NCBI RefSeq assembly: GCF_005938675.2
Contig: NZ_VCCH02000006.1
Span: 1 to 64,000, forward strand
DNA length: 64,000 nt
Reading direction: 5' to 3'
DNA from: Mycobacterium sp. KBS0706
GTDB taxonomy: Bacteria > Pseudomonadota > Alphaproteobacteria > DSM-16000 > Inquilinaceae
Below are positions 50,310-63,868 of the stretch, piece by piece (the first letter of the stretch is position 1; every line of letters begins with the position of its first letter). A model generated the notes under the pieces. That model saw nothing but the letters and a program-made list of their open reading frames with translations, ran no database searches and was not told the DNA's origin. Position numbers and translations under genes: made by a program.

Positions 50310-51581
50310 TTGACTATTGTGGACTTCGGACATAGGGCCAACGTGCTCGCGCCTGTTACGCCGGCAGCATTCGATCTTGGCCACGACATTCCGCTCGGCG
50401 TCGTCCCGGAGCGGATGCATGCCTGGACGATCCGTCGAGAGGCTCATGGCGACCCCTCGACCGCCTTTCAGCGGGAGATCGTCGACGTGCCGGCGATCGG
50501 CCCGGACGAAGTCCTCGTCCTGGTGATGGCGGCGGGTGTCAACTACAACGGCGTCTGGGCGGCACTCGGCCATCCGGTGTCGCCGATGGACTTCCACGAC
50601 CATCCGTTCCACATCGCCGGCTCGGATGCGTCCGGGATCGTCTGGGCGGTCGGATCGAACGTTCGCAACTGGCGTGTCGGCGACGAGGTCATCGCCCATT
50701 GCTGCCAGGTCGACGGCGACGACGAGGAGTGCAACGGCGGCGATCCGATGCTGTCGCCGACCCAGAAGATCTGGGGCTACGAGACTTCGTACGGCGCCTT
50801 CGCGCAGTTCACCCGCGTCCAGGCAGCCCAGCTTCTGCCGAAGCCCAAGCACCTGACCTGGGAGGCGAGCGCCTGCTACACGCTGGTGCTGGCCACTGCC
50901 TATCGCATGCTCTTCGGCCATGTGCCGCATGTTGTCGGACCCGGCAAGACCGTCCTGGTCTGGGGCGCCGCCGGCGGACTGGGATCGATGGCGATCCAGC
51001 TCGCCACCGTGGTCGGAGCGAGGGCAATCGCCGTGGTCTCCGACGAGGCGAAGGCCGCCCATGCCCGCAAGCTCGGCGCGGCGGCGACGATCAACCGAAC
51101 CCAGTTCGACTGCTGGGGGGCGCCACCGCCGATCGGATCGCCCGGCTATGCGGCCTATCTGGACAAGGTCAAGGCCTTCGGCCGGGCCGTGCGCCAGGCG
51201 GCCGGTCCCGGCGGCGAGGTCGACATCGTCTTCGAGCATCCGGGGCGGGACACCTTCGCGGTCTCCAGCTTCCTGGTGAAGCGCGGCGGCATGGTGGTGT
51301 TCTGCGCGGCCACCAGCGGCTACGACCTGACCTTCGATGCCCGCTATGTGTGGATGCGGCAGAAGCGGATCCAGGGCAGCCACTTCGCCAATCTGAAGCA
51401 GGCGGCCGAGGCCAACCGCCTGGTCATGGCGGGCCGCATCGACCCGTGCCTGTCGGAGCTGTTCGCCTGGGACGAGCTGCCGGCGGCCCACGCCAAGATG
51501 CTGCGGAACCAGCACCGTCCCGGCAACATGGCGGTCCTGATCCATGCCGCTCGGCCGGGCGAGGGAGCGCGGCTGGATTGA
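50310..51581 (+). CDS. ccr: Crotonyl-CoA carboxylase/reductase
   Basis: 423 aa if it starts at TTG 50310, which has GGGGGA 4 bases upstream; GTG 50319 or an earlier GTG at 50235 are alternatives. MDR-superfamily enzyme with the CCR signatures IPLGVVPERMHAWTIRRE, GVNYNGVWAALG, the CO2-pocket segment GYETSYGAFAQF, NADPH loop GAAGGLGSMAIQLA and FEHPGRDTF. CCR reductively carboxylates crotonyl-CoA or longer 2-enoyl-CoAs to (2S)-ethylmalonyl-CoA or alkylmalonyl-CoA. It can serve the ethylmalonyl-CoA pathway or make polyketide extender units. Here it opens an arm containing a PKS, an acyl-CoA dehydrogenase and an enoyl hydratase, favouring the second role. Confidence 0.9.
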   Translation: MTIVDFGHRANVLAPVTPAAFDLGHDIPLGVVPERMHAWTIRREAHGDPSTAFQREIVDVPAIGPDEVLVLVMAAGVNYNGVWAALGHPVSPMDFHDHPFHIAGSDASGIVWAVGSNVRNWRVGDEVIAHCCQVDGDDEECNGGDPMLSPTQKIWGYETSYGAFAQFTRVQAAQLLPKPKHLTWEASACYTLVLATAYRMLFGHVPHVVGPGKTVLVWGAAGGLGSMAIQLATVVGARAIAVVSDEAKAAHARKLGAAATINRTQFDCWGAPPPIGSPGYAAYLDKVKAFGRAVRQAAGPGGEVDIVFEHPGRDTFAVSSFLVKRGGMVVFCAATSGYDLTFDARYVWMRQKRIQGSHFANLKQAAEANRLVMAGRIDPCLSELFAWDELPAAHAKMLRNQHRPGNMAVLIHAARPGEGARLD

Positions 51582-51703
51582 TCGGCGGGCGCCGGCATCA
51601 GGCGCGAAACCTCAAATTCTCGATGGATCAACGAAGTCCCCGGCGGGCCATTGCCGTGGCGACAATGCGCAGGCCTGAACGGGCGATGCGGGCGGAGCAA
51701 CTC

Positions 51704-52459
51704 ATGTCCAGACTTCAGAACAAGGTCGCCCTGATCACAGGCGGCAGCTCGGGTATCGGCGAGGCAGCCGTGGAGCTCTTCGCAAGGGAGGGCGCGAAAG
51801 TCGCTGTCGCGGCTCGCCGCGTCGAAGAGGGGGAGCGCGTCGTCGCGAGCGTTCGCGATGCAGGTGGCGACGCCATCTTCATCAGGACCGACGTGTCCAA
51901 GGCGCAGGATTGCCGGAACGCCGTGGCCCATACGGTCGAAGCCTTCGGCCGGCTCGACATCGCCTTCAACAACGCCGGAATCGAGATCCTCGGCAAGACG
52001 CTTGTCGAACATGACGAGGAGGACTGGGACCGCCTGATGGGGATCAATCTCAAGGGCGTCTTCCTCAGCATGAAATACGAGATCCCGGAGATGCTGAAGA
52101 CCGGAGGAGGGGCGATCGTGAACACCTCCTCGGTGCTGGGGCTGGTCGGGATGCCGGGGCTCGCGGCGTATGAGACGGCGAAGCACGGCCTGATCGGGCT
52201 GGGGAAATGCGCCGCACTCGAATATGGCGGCCGGAATGTCAGAGTGAACACGATCTGCCCCGGCGGCACGAAAAGCGACATGCTGGACCGGTTGATCGCG
52301 CCGCCGGGGGCCAGGGAAGCGCTGCTGGCCATCCACCCGATCGGACGCTTCGGCGAGGCCGCCGAGGTGGCTGAGGCGGCTCTGTTCCTCGCCAGCGACG
52401 CGGCATCATTCATCACGGGTGCGACGCTCGCGGTCGACGGCGGCTTCACCGCAGCTTAG
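51704..52459 (+). CDS. Short-chain dehydrogenase/reductase
   Basis: 251 aa from ATG 51704 (GGAG upstream; an in-frame ATG 18 bases earlier is possible). Classical SDR: TGGSSGIGEAA, NNAG at about 88-91, NTSS with the catalytic Ser, YETAK with catalytic Tyr and Lys, and the closing FITGATLAVDGGF. An Arg pair after the second strand (AARRVEEGE) suggests NADP(H). It could reduce a beta-ketoacyl thioester in this locus, supplying the ketoreduction missing from the PKS. 122 bp after the CCR gene. Confidence 0.85.
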   Translation: MSRLQNKVALITGGSSGIGEAAVELFAREGAKVAVAARRVEEGERVVASVRDAGGDAIFIRTDVSKAQDCRNAVAHTVEAFGRLDIAFNNAGIEILGKTLVEHDEEDWDRLMGINLKGVFLSMKYEIPEMLKTGGGAIVNTSSVLGLVGMPGLAAYETAKHGLIGLGKCAALEYGGRNVRVNTICPGGTKSDMLDRLIAPPGAREALLAIHPIGRFGEAAEVAEAALFLASDAASFITGATLAVDGGFTAA

Positions 52460-52539
52460 CTCGCGCGGCGGCTTCGGCCGCTCGCCATACCAATCAAACA
52501 CGTCACGAGCGCCCCCAGGCGCACTCCCAGGAGGTCCCG

Positions 52540-54651
52540 ATGGCGACTGACCCGCTGGCTCATGCCGATCGCTGGTTCTCAGACATTCTCTCGCAAAGGG
52601 CGATGGCCCATCCGGCGAAGGACGCATTCGTGGTCGTCGGCACCGACGGAACCGAGAAGCTCCGGCTGACCTATGGCGAGCTGCACGACCAGGTGGAGCG
52701 ATACGCCGCCGCCCTCGTGGCGCGAGGCCTCCGCGGATCCCGTGCCTTGATGCTGTTCGAGCCCGGCGCAGGGTTCGTGGTTTCCTTCCTCGCCTGCCTC
52801 CGGGCCGGCGTCATCGCCTTGCCGTGCCATCTGGCCAAGCCGGGGCGCTCGACCTGGGACCGGCTGGTCGCGATCGTGCGTGACTCCGATTCTGCCTGCA
52901 TCCTCACCGAGGCGGCCTCGGTGCCGAAGCTCGCCGGCTGGTTCGCCGAAAACCCCGAGCTGTCGTCCCTGCCCATGCTGTCGCCGGACGACCTGGACGC
53001 GGATCCCGCGGGCATCGCCTGGCCACGCCCGTCGTCGGATACCCCGGCCTTCCTGCAATACACATCGGGGTCGACCGGCATCCCGAAGGGCACGATCGTC
53101 ACATTCGGCAACCTCTTCGCCAATGCCGGCGTGATCGGCCCCTGGTGCGGCTTCGACTTCAACGCGGTCGTCGTCTGCTGGCTGCCGCCCTATCACGACC
53201 TCGGCCTGATCGGGAACATCCTGCAGTCGGTGTTCGACGGCGCGCTCTGCATCATGCTGCCGCCGGTGTCGCTGATCCAGAACCCGAGGCGATGGCTCGA
53301 GACGATCAGCCGGTACAAGGCGACGATCAGCATGGCGCCGAACTTCGCCTATGAGCTGTGCGTCCGCCGGATCCCGGCCGACAAGCGCGAAGACCTCGAC
53401 CTGTCGAGCTGGGCCTATGCGGTCAACGCGGCGGAGCCGATCAGAGCCTCGACGATCGACGGCTTCAGCGAGGCCTACCGCGACCACGGTTTCCGCGCCG
53501 GGACTCACCAGCCGGTGTACGGCCTGGCGGAAGCGACGCTGATGGTCTCCGTCGGTGATCCCGGCCAGGCGCCGGCAATGCTGTCGGTCGATCCGGATGC
53601 CCTCGATGCCGGCCGCATCGTCCCCGCCTTGGGGGCAGGATCGCGGATCATCGTCAGCTCGGGGCGGGTTCGGCCGCCCCAGACCGTCGCCATCGTCAAT
53701 CCCGAGACGCGCGAGATCTGCGGACACGGCGCGATCGGCGAGATCTGGGTCTCCGGCGCTTGCGTCGCCAGCGGCTATTGGCGGCGCCCGGAGGTGACCG
53801 AGCAGACCTTCGGCGCCAGGACGACCGACGGACAGGGCCCGTTCCTGCGGACCGGCGATCTCGGCATCGTCATCGACGACCAGCTCTACGTCACCGGCCG
53901 GATCAAGGAGGTGATGATCGTCAACGGCCGGAACATCTATCCGCAGGATATCGAGGCCACCGTGCAGCGGTCGCACGACGCGCTCAAGCCCGCAGGCGGG
54001 GCGGTGTTCTCGATCGAGCGCGAGAATGCCGAGGCGATCGTCGTGGTCCAGGAGATCGAGCGGTCATGGCTCGCGACCGCCGATCGGGACGAGCTGGTCT
54101 CACGGATCTCCGAGGCCGTGTTCCGGGAGCACGACATCGCGGTGTCGGACGTGGTGCTGACGAAGCCGGAGACGGTGCCGAAGACCTCGGCCGGCAAGAT
54201 CCAGCGGGTTCTGTGCCGGACGCTCTATCAGCGCGGAGAGCTCGAGCGGGCCATCCAGGGCCGCTCCTCTAAGGTGGTTCCGATCACGGTCAAGGTGCCT
54301 GGCGAAAGGCTGTCCGAGGCTGCGGCGGCGCCCGCGCCGAACCCTGCCTCCGGCGTCGGGACCATCGACGCGATGATGACCCTGATCACGAACTGGTCGG
54401 TTTCGCGCGGTCATGGTGCGCCGTCGCATCCGGGTCAGAGCTTTGCTGAGATCGGGTTCGACTCCGTCAGCTCGGTCGAGCTGACGCATTTCCTCGAATC
54501 CGAGCTTCGCCTCGATCTCGACCAGACCCTGCTCTGGACATACACGACGTTCGGCGCGCTGGCGGGCTACCTCGCGGGCAGAGTCGGTTCCCGTGAGACC
54601 GGTGCCGCCGCCAGCCGGGAAGCGCCGATCGCGGAGGCGGCCAACTGGTAG
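52540..54651 (+). CDS. Fatty acyl-AMP ligase with C-terminal acyl carrier domain
   Basis: 703 aa; GGAGG just before ATG 52540. Residues 1-580: adenylating domain with FLQYTSGSTGIPKGTIVTFG, WLPPYHDLGLIGNILQ (typical of FAALs), YGLAEATLMVS, and the C-terminal lysine in KTSAGKIQR. Residues about 605-685: an acyl carrier domain with Ser642 in GFDSVSSVEL as phosphopantetheine site. FAALs load a carboxylic acid as its adenylate on an ACP rather than CoA. The fusion suggests the enzyme primes its own ACP with a starter acid for downstream condensation. The acid is unknown. Confidence 0.9.
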   Translation: MATDPLAHADRWFSDILSQRAMAHPAKDAFVVVGTDGTEKLRLTYGELHDQVERYAAALVARGLRGSRALMLFEPGAGFVVSFLACLRAGVIALPCHLAKPGRSTWDRLVAIVRDSDSACILTEAASVPKLAGWFAENPELSSLPMLSPDDLDADPAGIAWPRPSSDTPAFLQYTSGSTGIPKGTIVTFGNLFANAGVIGPWCGFDFNAVVVCWLPPYHDLGLIGNILQSVFDGALCIMLPPVSLIQNPRRWLETISRYKATISMAPNFAYELCVRRIPADKREDLDLSSWAYAVNAAEPIRASTIDGFSEAYRDHGFRAGTHQPVYGLAEATLMVSVGDPGQAPAMLSVDPDALDAGRIVPALGAGSRIIVSSGRVRPPQTVAIVNPETREICGHGAIGEIWVSGACVASGYWRRPEVTEQTFGARTTDGQGPFLRTGDLGIVIDDQLYVTGRIKEVMIVNGRNIYPQDIEATVQRSHDALKPAGGAVFSIERENAEAIVVVQEIERSWLATADRDELVSRISEAVFREHDIAVSDVVLTKPETVPKTSAGKIQRVLCRTLYQRGELERAIQGRSSKVVPITVKVPGERLSEAAAAPAPNPASGVGTIDAMMTLITNWSVSRGHGAPSHPGQSFAEIGFDSVSSVELTHFLESELRLDLDQTLLWTYTTFGALAGYLAGRVGSRETGAAASREAPIAEAANW

Positions 54652-54661
54652 CGGCCTCCGC
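54631..54661 (+). other. Hairpin across the FAAL-ACP stop codon
   Basis: GCGGAGGC (54631-54638) pairs with GCCTCCGC (54654-54661), enclosing the TAG stop at 54649-54651. The 132-bp gap before the next gene is the longest in this half of the arm. It could attenuate read-through or be chance in GC-rich DNA. Confidence 0.25.
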
Positions 54662-54783
54662 GTTGTGCGCCATGGAGCCCGCCCCCCCGGCGCTCCCGGC
54701 AGCACCCATCGTCCCCGTCGATCCCTTTCACCCCCGGCTCCAGGCTTAACCGCCTCGCGCGGCCGCAGGAGTTTCATAACGCG

Positions 54784-56081
54784 ATGTCCGAGAGCGATGT
54801 GGCCAGTGCCGATGCTGTGCATGCCGATGACGAGCGGGAGCAGAAGCCCTCCCGATGGGACGCCGGCATCGCCGCGATCAGGGCGGTCGGCGGCGACGAC
54901 TACGATCGAATGGTGCGGCCGCTTTTCCAGCTTTCGCCGGAGTTCCACCGGCTGTTGATCGAGCACGGATATGGCGAGCTTGTCGGGCGACCGGAGCTGT
55001 CGCTGAAGACCCGCGAACTCGTCACCGTCGGTGTTCTTTGCGTCATGGGCAACGCGCCGTCGGCCCTGAAATTCCATTGCGCGGGAATGCTGAACACAGG
55101 CTGGACGCCCCGTCAGCTTGTCGAAATCGTCATCCAGTCCTTCGTCCATGGCGGATTCCAGGCGGCATTCAGCGGTCTCGGGCTCGTTCGAGAGGTGCTG
55201 CGCGAGCGGGCGATCGATCTGGATACGACGGATCTCGATCCGGCCGTTTCACGGCCGGAGGCCGGCAGCTCCGGTCCTCTCCTGCGGAAGCCGAAACCGG
55301 ACGCCGACCTCTCCCCGGATCTCGCTCGCCTGATCGCCGAGTTCGGGGACACCGAATTATGGACCCGGCCCGGGCTGGAGCCGAGAGATCGACAGCTGGC
55401 GACGCTCGGGATGATCATCGCCAGGAGCAACCAGGCCGGCGATGTGCGGGACGGCCTCGAGGCATGCCTGCGGTGCGGGTGGACCCGATCGGAGTTGATC
55501 GAGGTCCTGATCCAGATGACCGGCTACATCGGCTGGCCGCGCGTCCTGGCATTGGCGGGCGCGTCCCTGGAGGTCTTCGAGCGCTACGAGGTCGAGCAGC
55601 CTCGCGACAGCGACCAGGAGAAGGAAGGCTTCGACAGCGCCGGCCCAGCCGTGATCGAGGAGGGTTCGCGCTTCGAGAAATGGCCCCGGGTCTGGCGCGG
55701 GAGGGAATACCCGCCCGACCAGACCTTCCTCACCGACATCGAGGACATCGCTCCGGATCTCGTCCGCCAATACACGAGCGTCGCCACGCGGGGCGTGTTC
55801 GTCCGGCCCGGACTCGATGCCAAGACGCGCGAGCTCGTCACGGTCGCGGCGCTCGCGATGACCGGCCGCGTCATCGATACGGAGCCGTTCAAGCGCCACG
55901 TCAATGCCGCGTTGAACGCGGGGGCAGAACGGCAGGAGGTCACCGAGGCCGTTCTTCAACTCCTGCCCTATGCCGGCGCCGTCGTCACGAAGCAGGCGAT
56001 GGTGCGGCTCGGCGAGGCCCTGTCCGATCGGCAGCCGCGAGTTTTCCCCGATGCGTTCGCCCGACTGGAGGGGCAGGTCTG

Positions 56082-56082
<1 letters not shown>
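54784..56082 (+). CDS. Three tandem carboxymuconolactone decarboxylase-like domains
   Basis: 432 aa. Three CMD/AhpD-fold repeats at about 55-150, 190-275 and 325-420, each with an LxxRxREL(V/A)T-like helix followed by a helix and GWT/G(A)..(Q/E)(L/V).E: SLKTRELVTVGVL with LNTGWTPRQLVEIV, EPRDRQLATLGMI with LRCGWTRSELIEVL, DAKTRELVTVAALA with LNAGAERQEVTEAVL. The CXXC of peroxidatic AhpD is absent. Single CMD domains act as decarboxylases, lactone-forming or cyclising enzymes; a covalent trimer-like tandem is unusual. TGATG overlap with the PKS gene implies coupled synthesis, so it may act on the PKS product. Confidence 0.8.
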
Positions 56083-59966
<3,884 letters not shown>

Positions 59967-59976
59967 GCGGACGGAA

Positions 59977-61047
59977 ATGATGAACGAGCTCGACACCCTG
60001 GTCCGCGGCCGCGACGACGATGGAAGCGTTCCGGCCGCTGGCACTGCCTCGGGCACCGAGGTCCAGCCCGCCCTGGTGCGCCGCGCCCGGGTGATCGGCT
60101 GCGGCTCGGCCTTGCCCCGCCGTCGCATGACGAATGAAGAGCTGGCGGCGCTGGTCGACACCTCGGATGAATGGATCGTGCAGCGGTCCGGCATCCGGGA
60201 GCGCCGGGTCGCCGCGGCGGGCGAGACGACATCGGACCTCGCTCTGGCGGCGGCCCGCGCCGCCCTGGGCCGGGCCGGGATCGCCGCGGCGGAGCTCGAC
60301 CTGATCATCCTGGCGACGACCACGCCGGACCGGACCTTCCCGGCCACCGCCGTGCGGGTGCAGGCGGCGCTGGGCATGACCGGCGGCGCCGCCTTCGATG
60401 TGCAGGCGGTGTGCTCCGGCTTCGTCTACGCCCTGTCGATCGCCGACGCCATGATCCGCCAGGGCCAGGTGCGGACGGCCCTGGTGATCGGCGCCGAGAC
60501 GTTCTCGCGCCTGCTCGACTGGTCGGACCGCAGCACCTGCGTGCTGTTCGGCGACGGTGCCGGCGCCGTCATCCTGCAGGCCGGCCTCTCCGAAGGTGGT
60601 GCGCAGGGCCGCGGCATCCTGTCGACGCATCTCCACTCCGACGGCCGCCACGAGGACAAGCTCTATGTCGATGGTGGCCCATCCTCGACCCGCACGGTCG
60701 GCCATGTCCGCATGGACGGGCGCGAGGTGTTCAAGCATGCCGTGACCAATCTGGCGGCGGTGGCGGACGAGGCCCTCAGGGCGAACGGGCTGACCGCGGC
60801 CGACATCGACTGGCTGGTGCCGCACCAGGCCAACCGGCGCATCATCGAGGCCACGGCGCGCAAGCTGGACCTGCCGCAGGAGAAGATCGTGCTCACGGTC
60901 GACCGGCACGCCAACACCGCCGCCGCCTCGATCCCCCTGGCCCTGGACGACGCCGTCTCCGACGGCCGTATCCGCGAGGGTGACCTCGTCCTGATCGAAG
61001 CGATGGGCGGCGGCCTGACCTGGGGCGCCGCCCTGGTCCGCTGGTAA
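59977..61047 (+). CDS. Beta-ketoacyl-ACP synthase III (FabH family)
   Basis: 356 aa from ATG 59977 (or 59980), 10 bp after the PKS stop. Catalytic triad complete: Cys146 (AVCSGF), His283 (VPHQANRR), Asn313 (RHANTAAAS). It has an extra N-terminal extension of about 36 residues ([19 protein letters not shown]) compared with housekeeping FabH. KAS III enzymes condense acyl-CoA with malonyl-ACP; secondary-metabolite members can also transfer acyl groups to form esters. Being in this arm, it is likely to make a starter or join two chains. Confidence 0.9.
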   Translation: MMNELDTLVRGRDDDGSVPAAGTASGTEVQPALVRRARVIGCGSALPRRRMTNEELAALVDTSDEWIVQRSGIRERRVAAAGETTSDLALAAARAALGRAGIAAAELDLIILATTTPDRTFPATAVRVQAALGMTGGAAFDVQAVCSGFVYALSIADAMIRQGQVRTALVIGAETFSRLLDWSDRSTCVLFGDGAGAVILQAGLSEGGAQGRGILSTHLHSDGRHEDKLYVDGGPSSTRTVGHVRMDGREVFKHAVTNLAAVADEALRANGLTAADIDWLVPHQANRRIIEATARKLDLPQEKIVLTVDRHANTAAASIPLALDDAVSDGRIREGDLVLIEAMGGGLTWGAALVRW

Positions 61048-61063
61048 CGGGTGGAGACTCGGA

Positions 61064-61531
61064 ATGGACGATGTGATGACCCGGCGCGGCGACGCGGAGG
61101 GGTATTTTTTTGAGGACCTCGCCGTCGGCATGTCGGCCAACTTCGGCAAGACGGTGACCGAAGCGGACATTCTGCTGTTCTCGGGCGTATCCGGCGACAC
61201 CAATCCGGTGCATCTCAACCAGGTCTACGCCGAAGGCACGCGCTTCCGGGGACGGATCTCTCACGGCCTGCTCAGCGCCGGTTTCATCTCAGCGGTCATC
61301 GGCACCCGGCTGCCGGGGCCGGGCTCGATCTACGTCTCGCAGAGCCTGCAGTTCAAGGCACCGGTGCGGCCGGGGGATACCGTGACGGCGCGCGTCACAG
61401 TGGCCGGAATGATGCCCGAGCGGAACCGGGTGGTGCTACAGACCCGATGCTATGTCGGAGACAGGCTCGTGATCGACGGCGAGGCCGTGATCCTCGTGCC
61501 GTCCCGCGCTACCATCGCGAACAGCGGCTGA
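61064..61531 (+). CDS. MaoC-like (R)-specific enoyl-CoA hydratase
   Basis: 155 aa; GGAGACTCGGA precedes ATG 61064. Hot-dog fold of the MaoC/PhaJ type with the catalytic pair Asp45 and His50 in SGVSGDTNPVHLN, GRISHGLLSAGFISAVIG and PGSIYVSQSLQFKAPVRPGD. It hydrates 2-enoyl thioesters or dehydrates (R)-3-hydroxyacyl thioesters. With the SDR and the dehydrogenase it could form a beta-processing set that makes the enoyl-CoA used by CCR. Confidence 0.88.
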   Translation: MDDVMTRRGDAEGYFFEDLAVGMSANFGKTVTEADILLFSGVSGDTNPVHLNQVYAEGTRFRGRISHGLLSAGFISAVIGTRLPGPGSIYVSQSLQFKAPVRPGDTVTARVTVAGMMPERNRVVLQTRCYVGDRLVIDGEAVILVPSRATIANSG

Positions 61532-61592
61532 TTCGGCTTGGCGGCGACCGGGGCCAGCCCTCGAAGCTGAAGTTTCGGGGTGCAAGGAGGCC

Positions 61593-62876
61593 ATGATGCG
61601 GAGTGCCGGAAGCGTCGCAGGACCGCGTCTCGAATTCGGTGGGCTCGATGCCGACGTCACCGACGAGGAGCGGCAGCTGCAACGCCGGCTCAGGACCTTC
61701 GCGCTGGAGGTGATGCGCCCCGTCGCCGACAGGCTCGACCCGATGCCGGCCGCGGAGGTGACGGCGCCGTCATCCCCCCTGTGGCGGTATCTCGACGATT
61801 TCGAGCGGCTGGGCATCGGCCCCTCGACCCTGGCGGCGTTGGGACCGGACCGGCTGCGGCGAACGCTGCCCCTCCTGTTCGAGGAGCTGGCCTATGGCGA
61901 TGCGGGGTTGGCCGTCGCGGCGTTCACATCGAAGATGCCGGCATCCACGGCCCTGGCGACGGGCAATGCGGAGCTGATCGAGCGGTTCGGCAACCTGCGC
62001 GGCTGCTGGATCGCGATCCTGGCGGATCGGGGGTCCGACGCGATCGACCATGAGGGCTTCGAGCTGGCGGCGGGATCGCGGCAGTCCGAGGGTAGCCTGC
62101 AGGCCGTCATGGGCCCGACCGAGGTCGTCCTGACCGGGGTCTCGTCCGACTGGATCTCCTGCGCCCCGATCGCGGAATGCGCCCTGATCCATTGCCCGGC
62201 CGACCATGGCGACGGCGTCGGACGGCCCGATGGCGGGGTCAACGGCGTCGCCCTGCTGGTGCCGTTCGACCTGCCGGGCGTCGAGCGCGGGCCGCCGGTC
62301 GAGAAGATCGGGCAGCGATCGCTGCCGACCGGGCATGTGCGGTTCGACCATGTCCGGGTTCCCAGGAGCTACATCGTCAAGGGCCGGGAGGATTTCTACG
62401 CGTCGATGTTCGCGACCCACACATCCGGGGCCATGAATGTCGCGGCGGTCGCGACGGGCATCGCGCGGGCCGCTTTCGACCGGGCGTTCGGCTATGCCAG
62501 GGAGCGCGAGCAGGGCGGCGTGCCGCTGGTCCGCCACCAACTCGTCCGGTGGCGTCTGTGGGAGATGTGGCGGAAGCTCGAGATCTGCCGGGCGGCCGTC
62601 CGCCGTGCAGCGGCCTATAATTTTTCGGCGCAGGGTCCCCACATCCTGTCGTCGATCGCTGCGAAGACGACCGCGACGAAGACAGCGCACGAGATCGTCC
62701 TGGACGCGCAGCAGATCTTCGGGGCGAAGGGGCTGGCGAGAGACGCCATCGTCGAGAGGCTGCTGCGGGATCTCGATGTCTGCCTGATCCAGGGCGGCGA
62801 GAACCACGCCCTGGGACTGCAGGGCGCGAACTGGCTGCTGCAATCCTATGAGGTCGGCGCGGGCCTCGAAGCCTGA
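61593..62876 (+). CDS. Acyl-CoA dehydrogenase family protein
   Basis: 427 aa; AAGGAGG precedes two ATGs at 61593 and 61596, the second being better spaced. Acyl-CoA dehydrogenase fold: LPLLFEELAYGDAGLAVAAF in the N-terminal helical domain, KIGQRSLPTGHVRFDHVRVP in the beta domain, DAQQIFGAKGL and IQGGENHALGLQ in the C-terminal helical domain. Glu in GGENH is at the position of the family's C-terminal YEGT motif, so the usual base is uncertain. FAD-dependent alpha,beta-desaturation of an acyl thioester is expected, for example to give the enoyl-CoA substrate for CCR. Last gene before the insertion sequence. Confidence 0.85.
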   Translation: MMRSAGSVAGPRLEFGGLDADVTDEERQLQRRLRTFALEVMRPVADRLDPMPAAEVTAPSSPLWRYLDDFERLGIGPSTLAALGPDRLRRTLPLLFEELAYGDAGLAVAAFTSKMPASTALATGNAELIERFGNLRGCWIAILADRGSDAIDHEGFELAAGSRQSEGSLQAVMGPTEVVLTGVSSDWISCAPIAECALIHCPADHGDGVGRPDGGVNGVALLVPFDLPGVERGPPVEKIGQRSLPTGHVRFDHVRVPRSYIVKGREDFYASMFATHTSGAMNVAAVATGIARAAFDRAFGYAREREQGGVPLVRHQLVRWRLWEMWRKLEICRAAVRRAAAYNFSAQGPHILSSIAAKTTATKTAHEIVLDAQQIFGAKGLARDAIVERLLRDLDVCLIQGGENHALGLQGANWLLQSYEVGAGLEA

Positions 62877-62922
62877 TGGTTGCGGGGCACGGCCGGAAAC
62901 CGTGCCGGGCGATCGGATCTAA

Positions 62923-62939
62923 GAGTCCGACTCATAAAG
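62923..62939 (+). repeat. Left terminal inverted repeat of the IS
   Basis: GAGTCCGACTCATAAAG, paired with 63830-63846 on the other strand (12 of 17 identical), directly beside the TAA target duplication. The transposase stop falls inside this repeat. Confidence 0.75.
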
Positions 62940-63768
62940 CGGAGGGAAGTCTGGCGAGGCGTTTGGAGAGGAGTCGGGCGTGGGCGATCCAGAGCCAGGC
63001 CTGGGCGCTGGCGACGGTAGCCTCGAAGTCCTTTGCGAGTCTTCGGCACCGGCCGAGCCAGGCGAAGGTGCGCTCGACGACCCAGCGCCGTGGCAGCAGG
63101 ACGAAGCCGCGGGCGGTATCCGATCGTTTGACGATCTCGATGGTCCACCGTCCCAATCCGGCGAGCGCGGTCGCCAGTTTGTCGCCGGCATAAGCCCCGT
63201 CGGCGAACAGGTGGCGCAGCCAGGGATACAGCGTCCGCACCGAGGCCAGAACGGCCGTTGCCCCGTCGCGATCTTGGACGTCGGCCATATGGACATCGAG
63301 CCCGAGGAGGTGTCCGGCGGTATCGGTGACGATATGGCGCTTGCGGCCCTTGATCCTCTTGCCGGCATCGAAGCCCCGTGGACCGCCCGCCTCGGTGGTC
63401 TTGACCGACTGGCTGTCGATCACCCCGGCCGACGGGCTGGCCTCGCGGCCGGAGGCCTGGCGCGACAGCATGACCAACTCATGATTGATCCGCCGCCATA
63501 CGCCGTCGTCGCGCCAGGCGTAGAAGAACCGCTGCACCGTCGTGAAGGGCGGGTAGCTGTCCGGTAGCAGCCGCCACTGACACCCGCTCGACGCGATGTA
63601 GAACAGCGCATTCACCACCGCCCGAAGATCGGTGGTCCGCGGCCGGCCCAGCCGCCGTGGCGGCGGCAAATACGGCGATATCAGCCGCCACTCCTCATCC
63701 GTCGTATCGCTTGAATAGCGCAGCCCCTTCCGCCGATACTGCGCCCGAGTGATATCAGTCCAGACCAT
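62932..63768 (-). CDS. IS5-family DDE transposase
   Basis: 278 aa from ATG 63768. DUF4096-type N-terminus (LISPYLPPPRRLGRPRTTDL, WRLLPDSYPPFTTVQRFFYAW) followed by the DDE domain: Asp in GVIDSQSVKTTE, Asp in LFADGAYAGDK, Glu in RRWVVERTFAWLGRCRRL. KGRKRHIVTDTAGHLL is typical of the family. Length and motifs are complete, so it is probably active; the element encodes nothing else. Confidence 0.93.
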   Translation of the reverse strand: MVWTDITRAQYRRKGLRYSSDTTDEEWRLISPYLPPPRRLGRPRTTDLRAVVNALFYIASSGCQWRLLPDSYPPFTTVQRFFYAWRDDGVWRRINHELVMLSRQASGREASPSAGVIDSQSVKTTEAGGPRGFDAGKRIKGRKRHIVTDTAGHLLGLDVHMADVQDRDGATAVLASVRTLYPWLRHLFADGAYAGDKLATALAGLGRWTIEIVKRSDTARGFVLLPRRWVVERTFAWLGRCRRLAKDFEATVASAQAWLWIAHARLLSKRLARLPSAL

Positions 63769-63829
63769 CTTGTGCTTCGTCGTAGCTCGCAACCACGACC
63801 GAATCACAACTGACTGATATCACTCAACT

Positions 63830-63846
63830 CTTTTCGGGTCAGACAC
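63830..63846 (-). repeat. Right terminal inverted repeat of the IS
   Basis: Read on the minus strand GTGTCTGACCCGAAAAG, paired with 62923-62939, followed by the second TAA copy at 63847-63849. Confidence 0.75.
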
Positions 63847-63868
63847 TAAGACGGCAAGCGAGCCCGGG

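Larger units (their letters stand above)
62923..63846 (-). mobile_element. IS5-family insertion sequence (IS1031-like), complete
   Basis: 924 bp. Imperfect terminal inverted repeats: left GAGTCCGACTCATAAAG, right (reverse complement) GTGTCTGACCCGAAAAG, 12 of 17 matching. TAA flanks both ends (62920-62922 and 63847-63849), a 3-bp TNA-type target duplication as made by the IS1031 group. The single transposase gene is intact. The preserved duplication suggests a fairly recent insertion, between the biosynthetic arm and an ABC transporter gene. Confidence 0.85.

Noticed and set aside
54855..56081. Upstream extension of the PKS frame to 1703 residues
   Set aside because: This part is the shadow of the triple CMD gene and Arg-rich; the KS domain begins right after ATG 56082.
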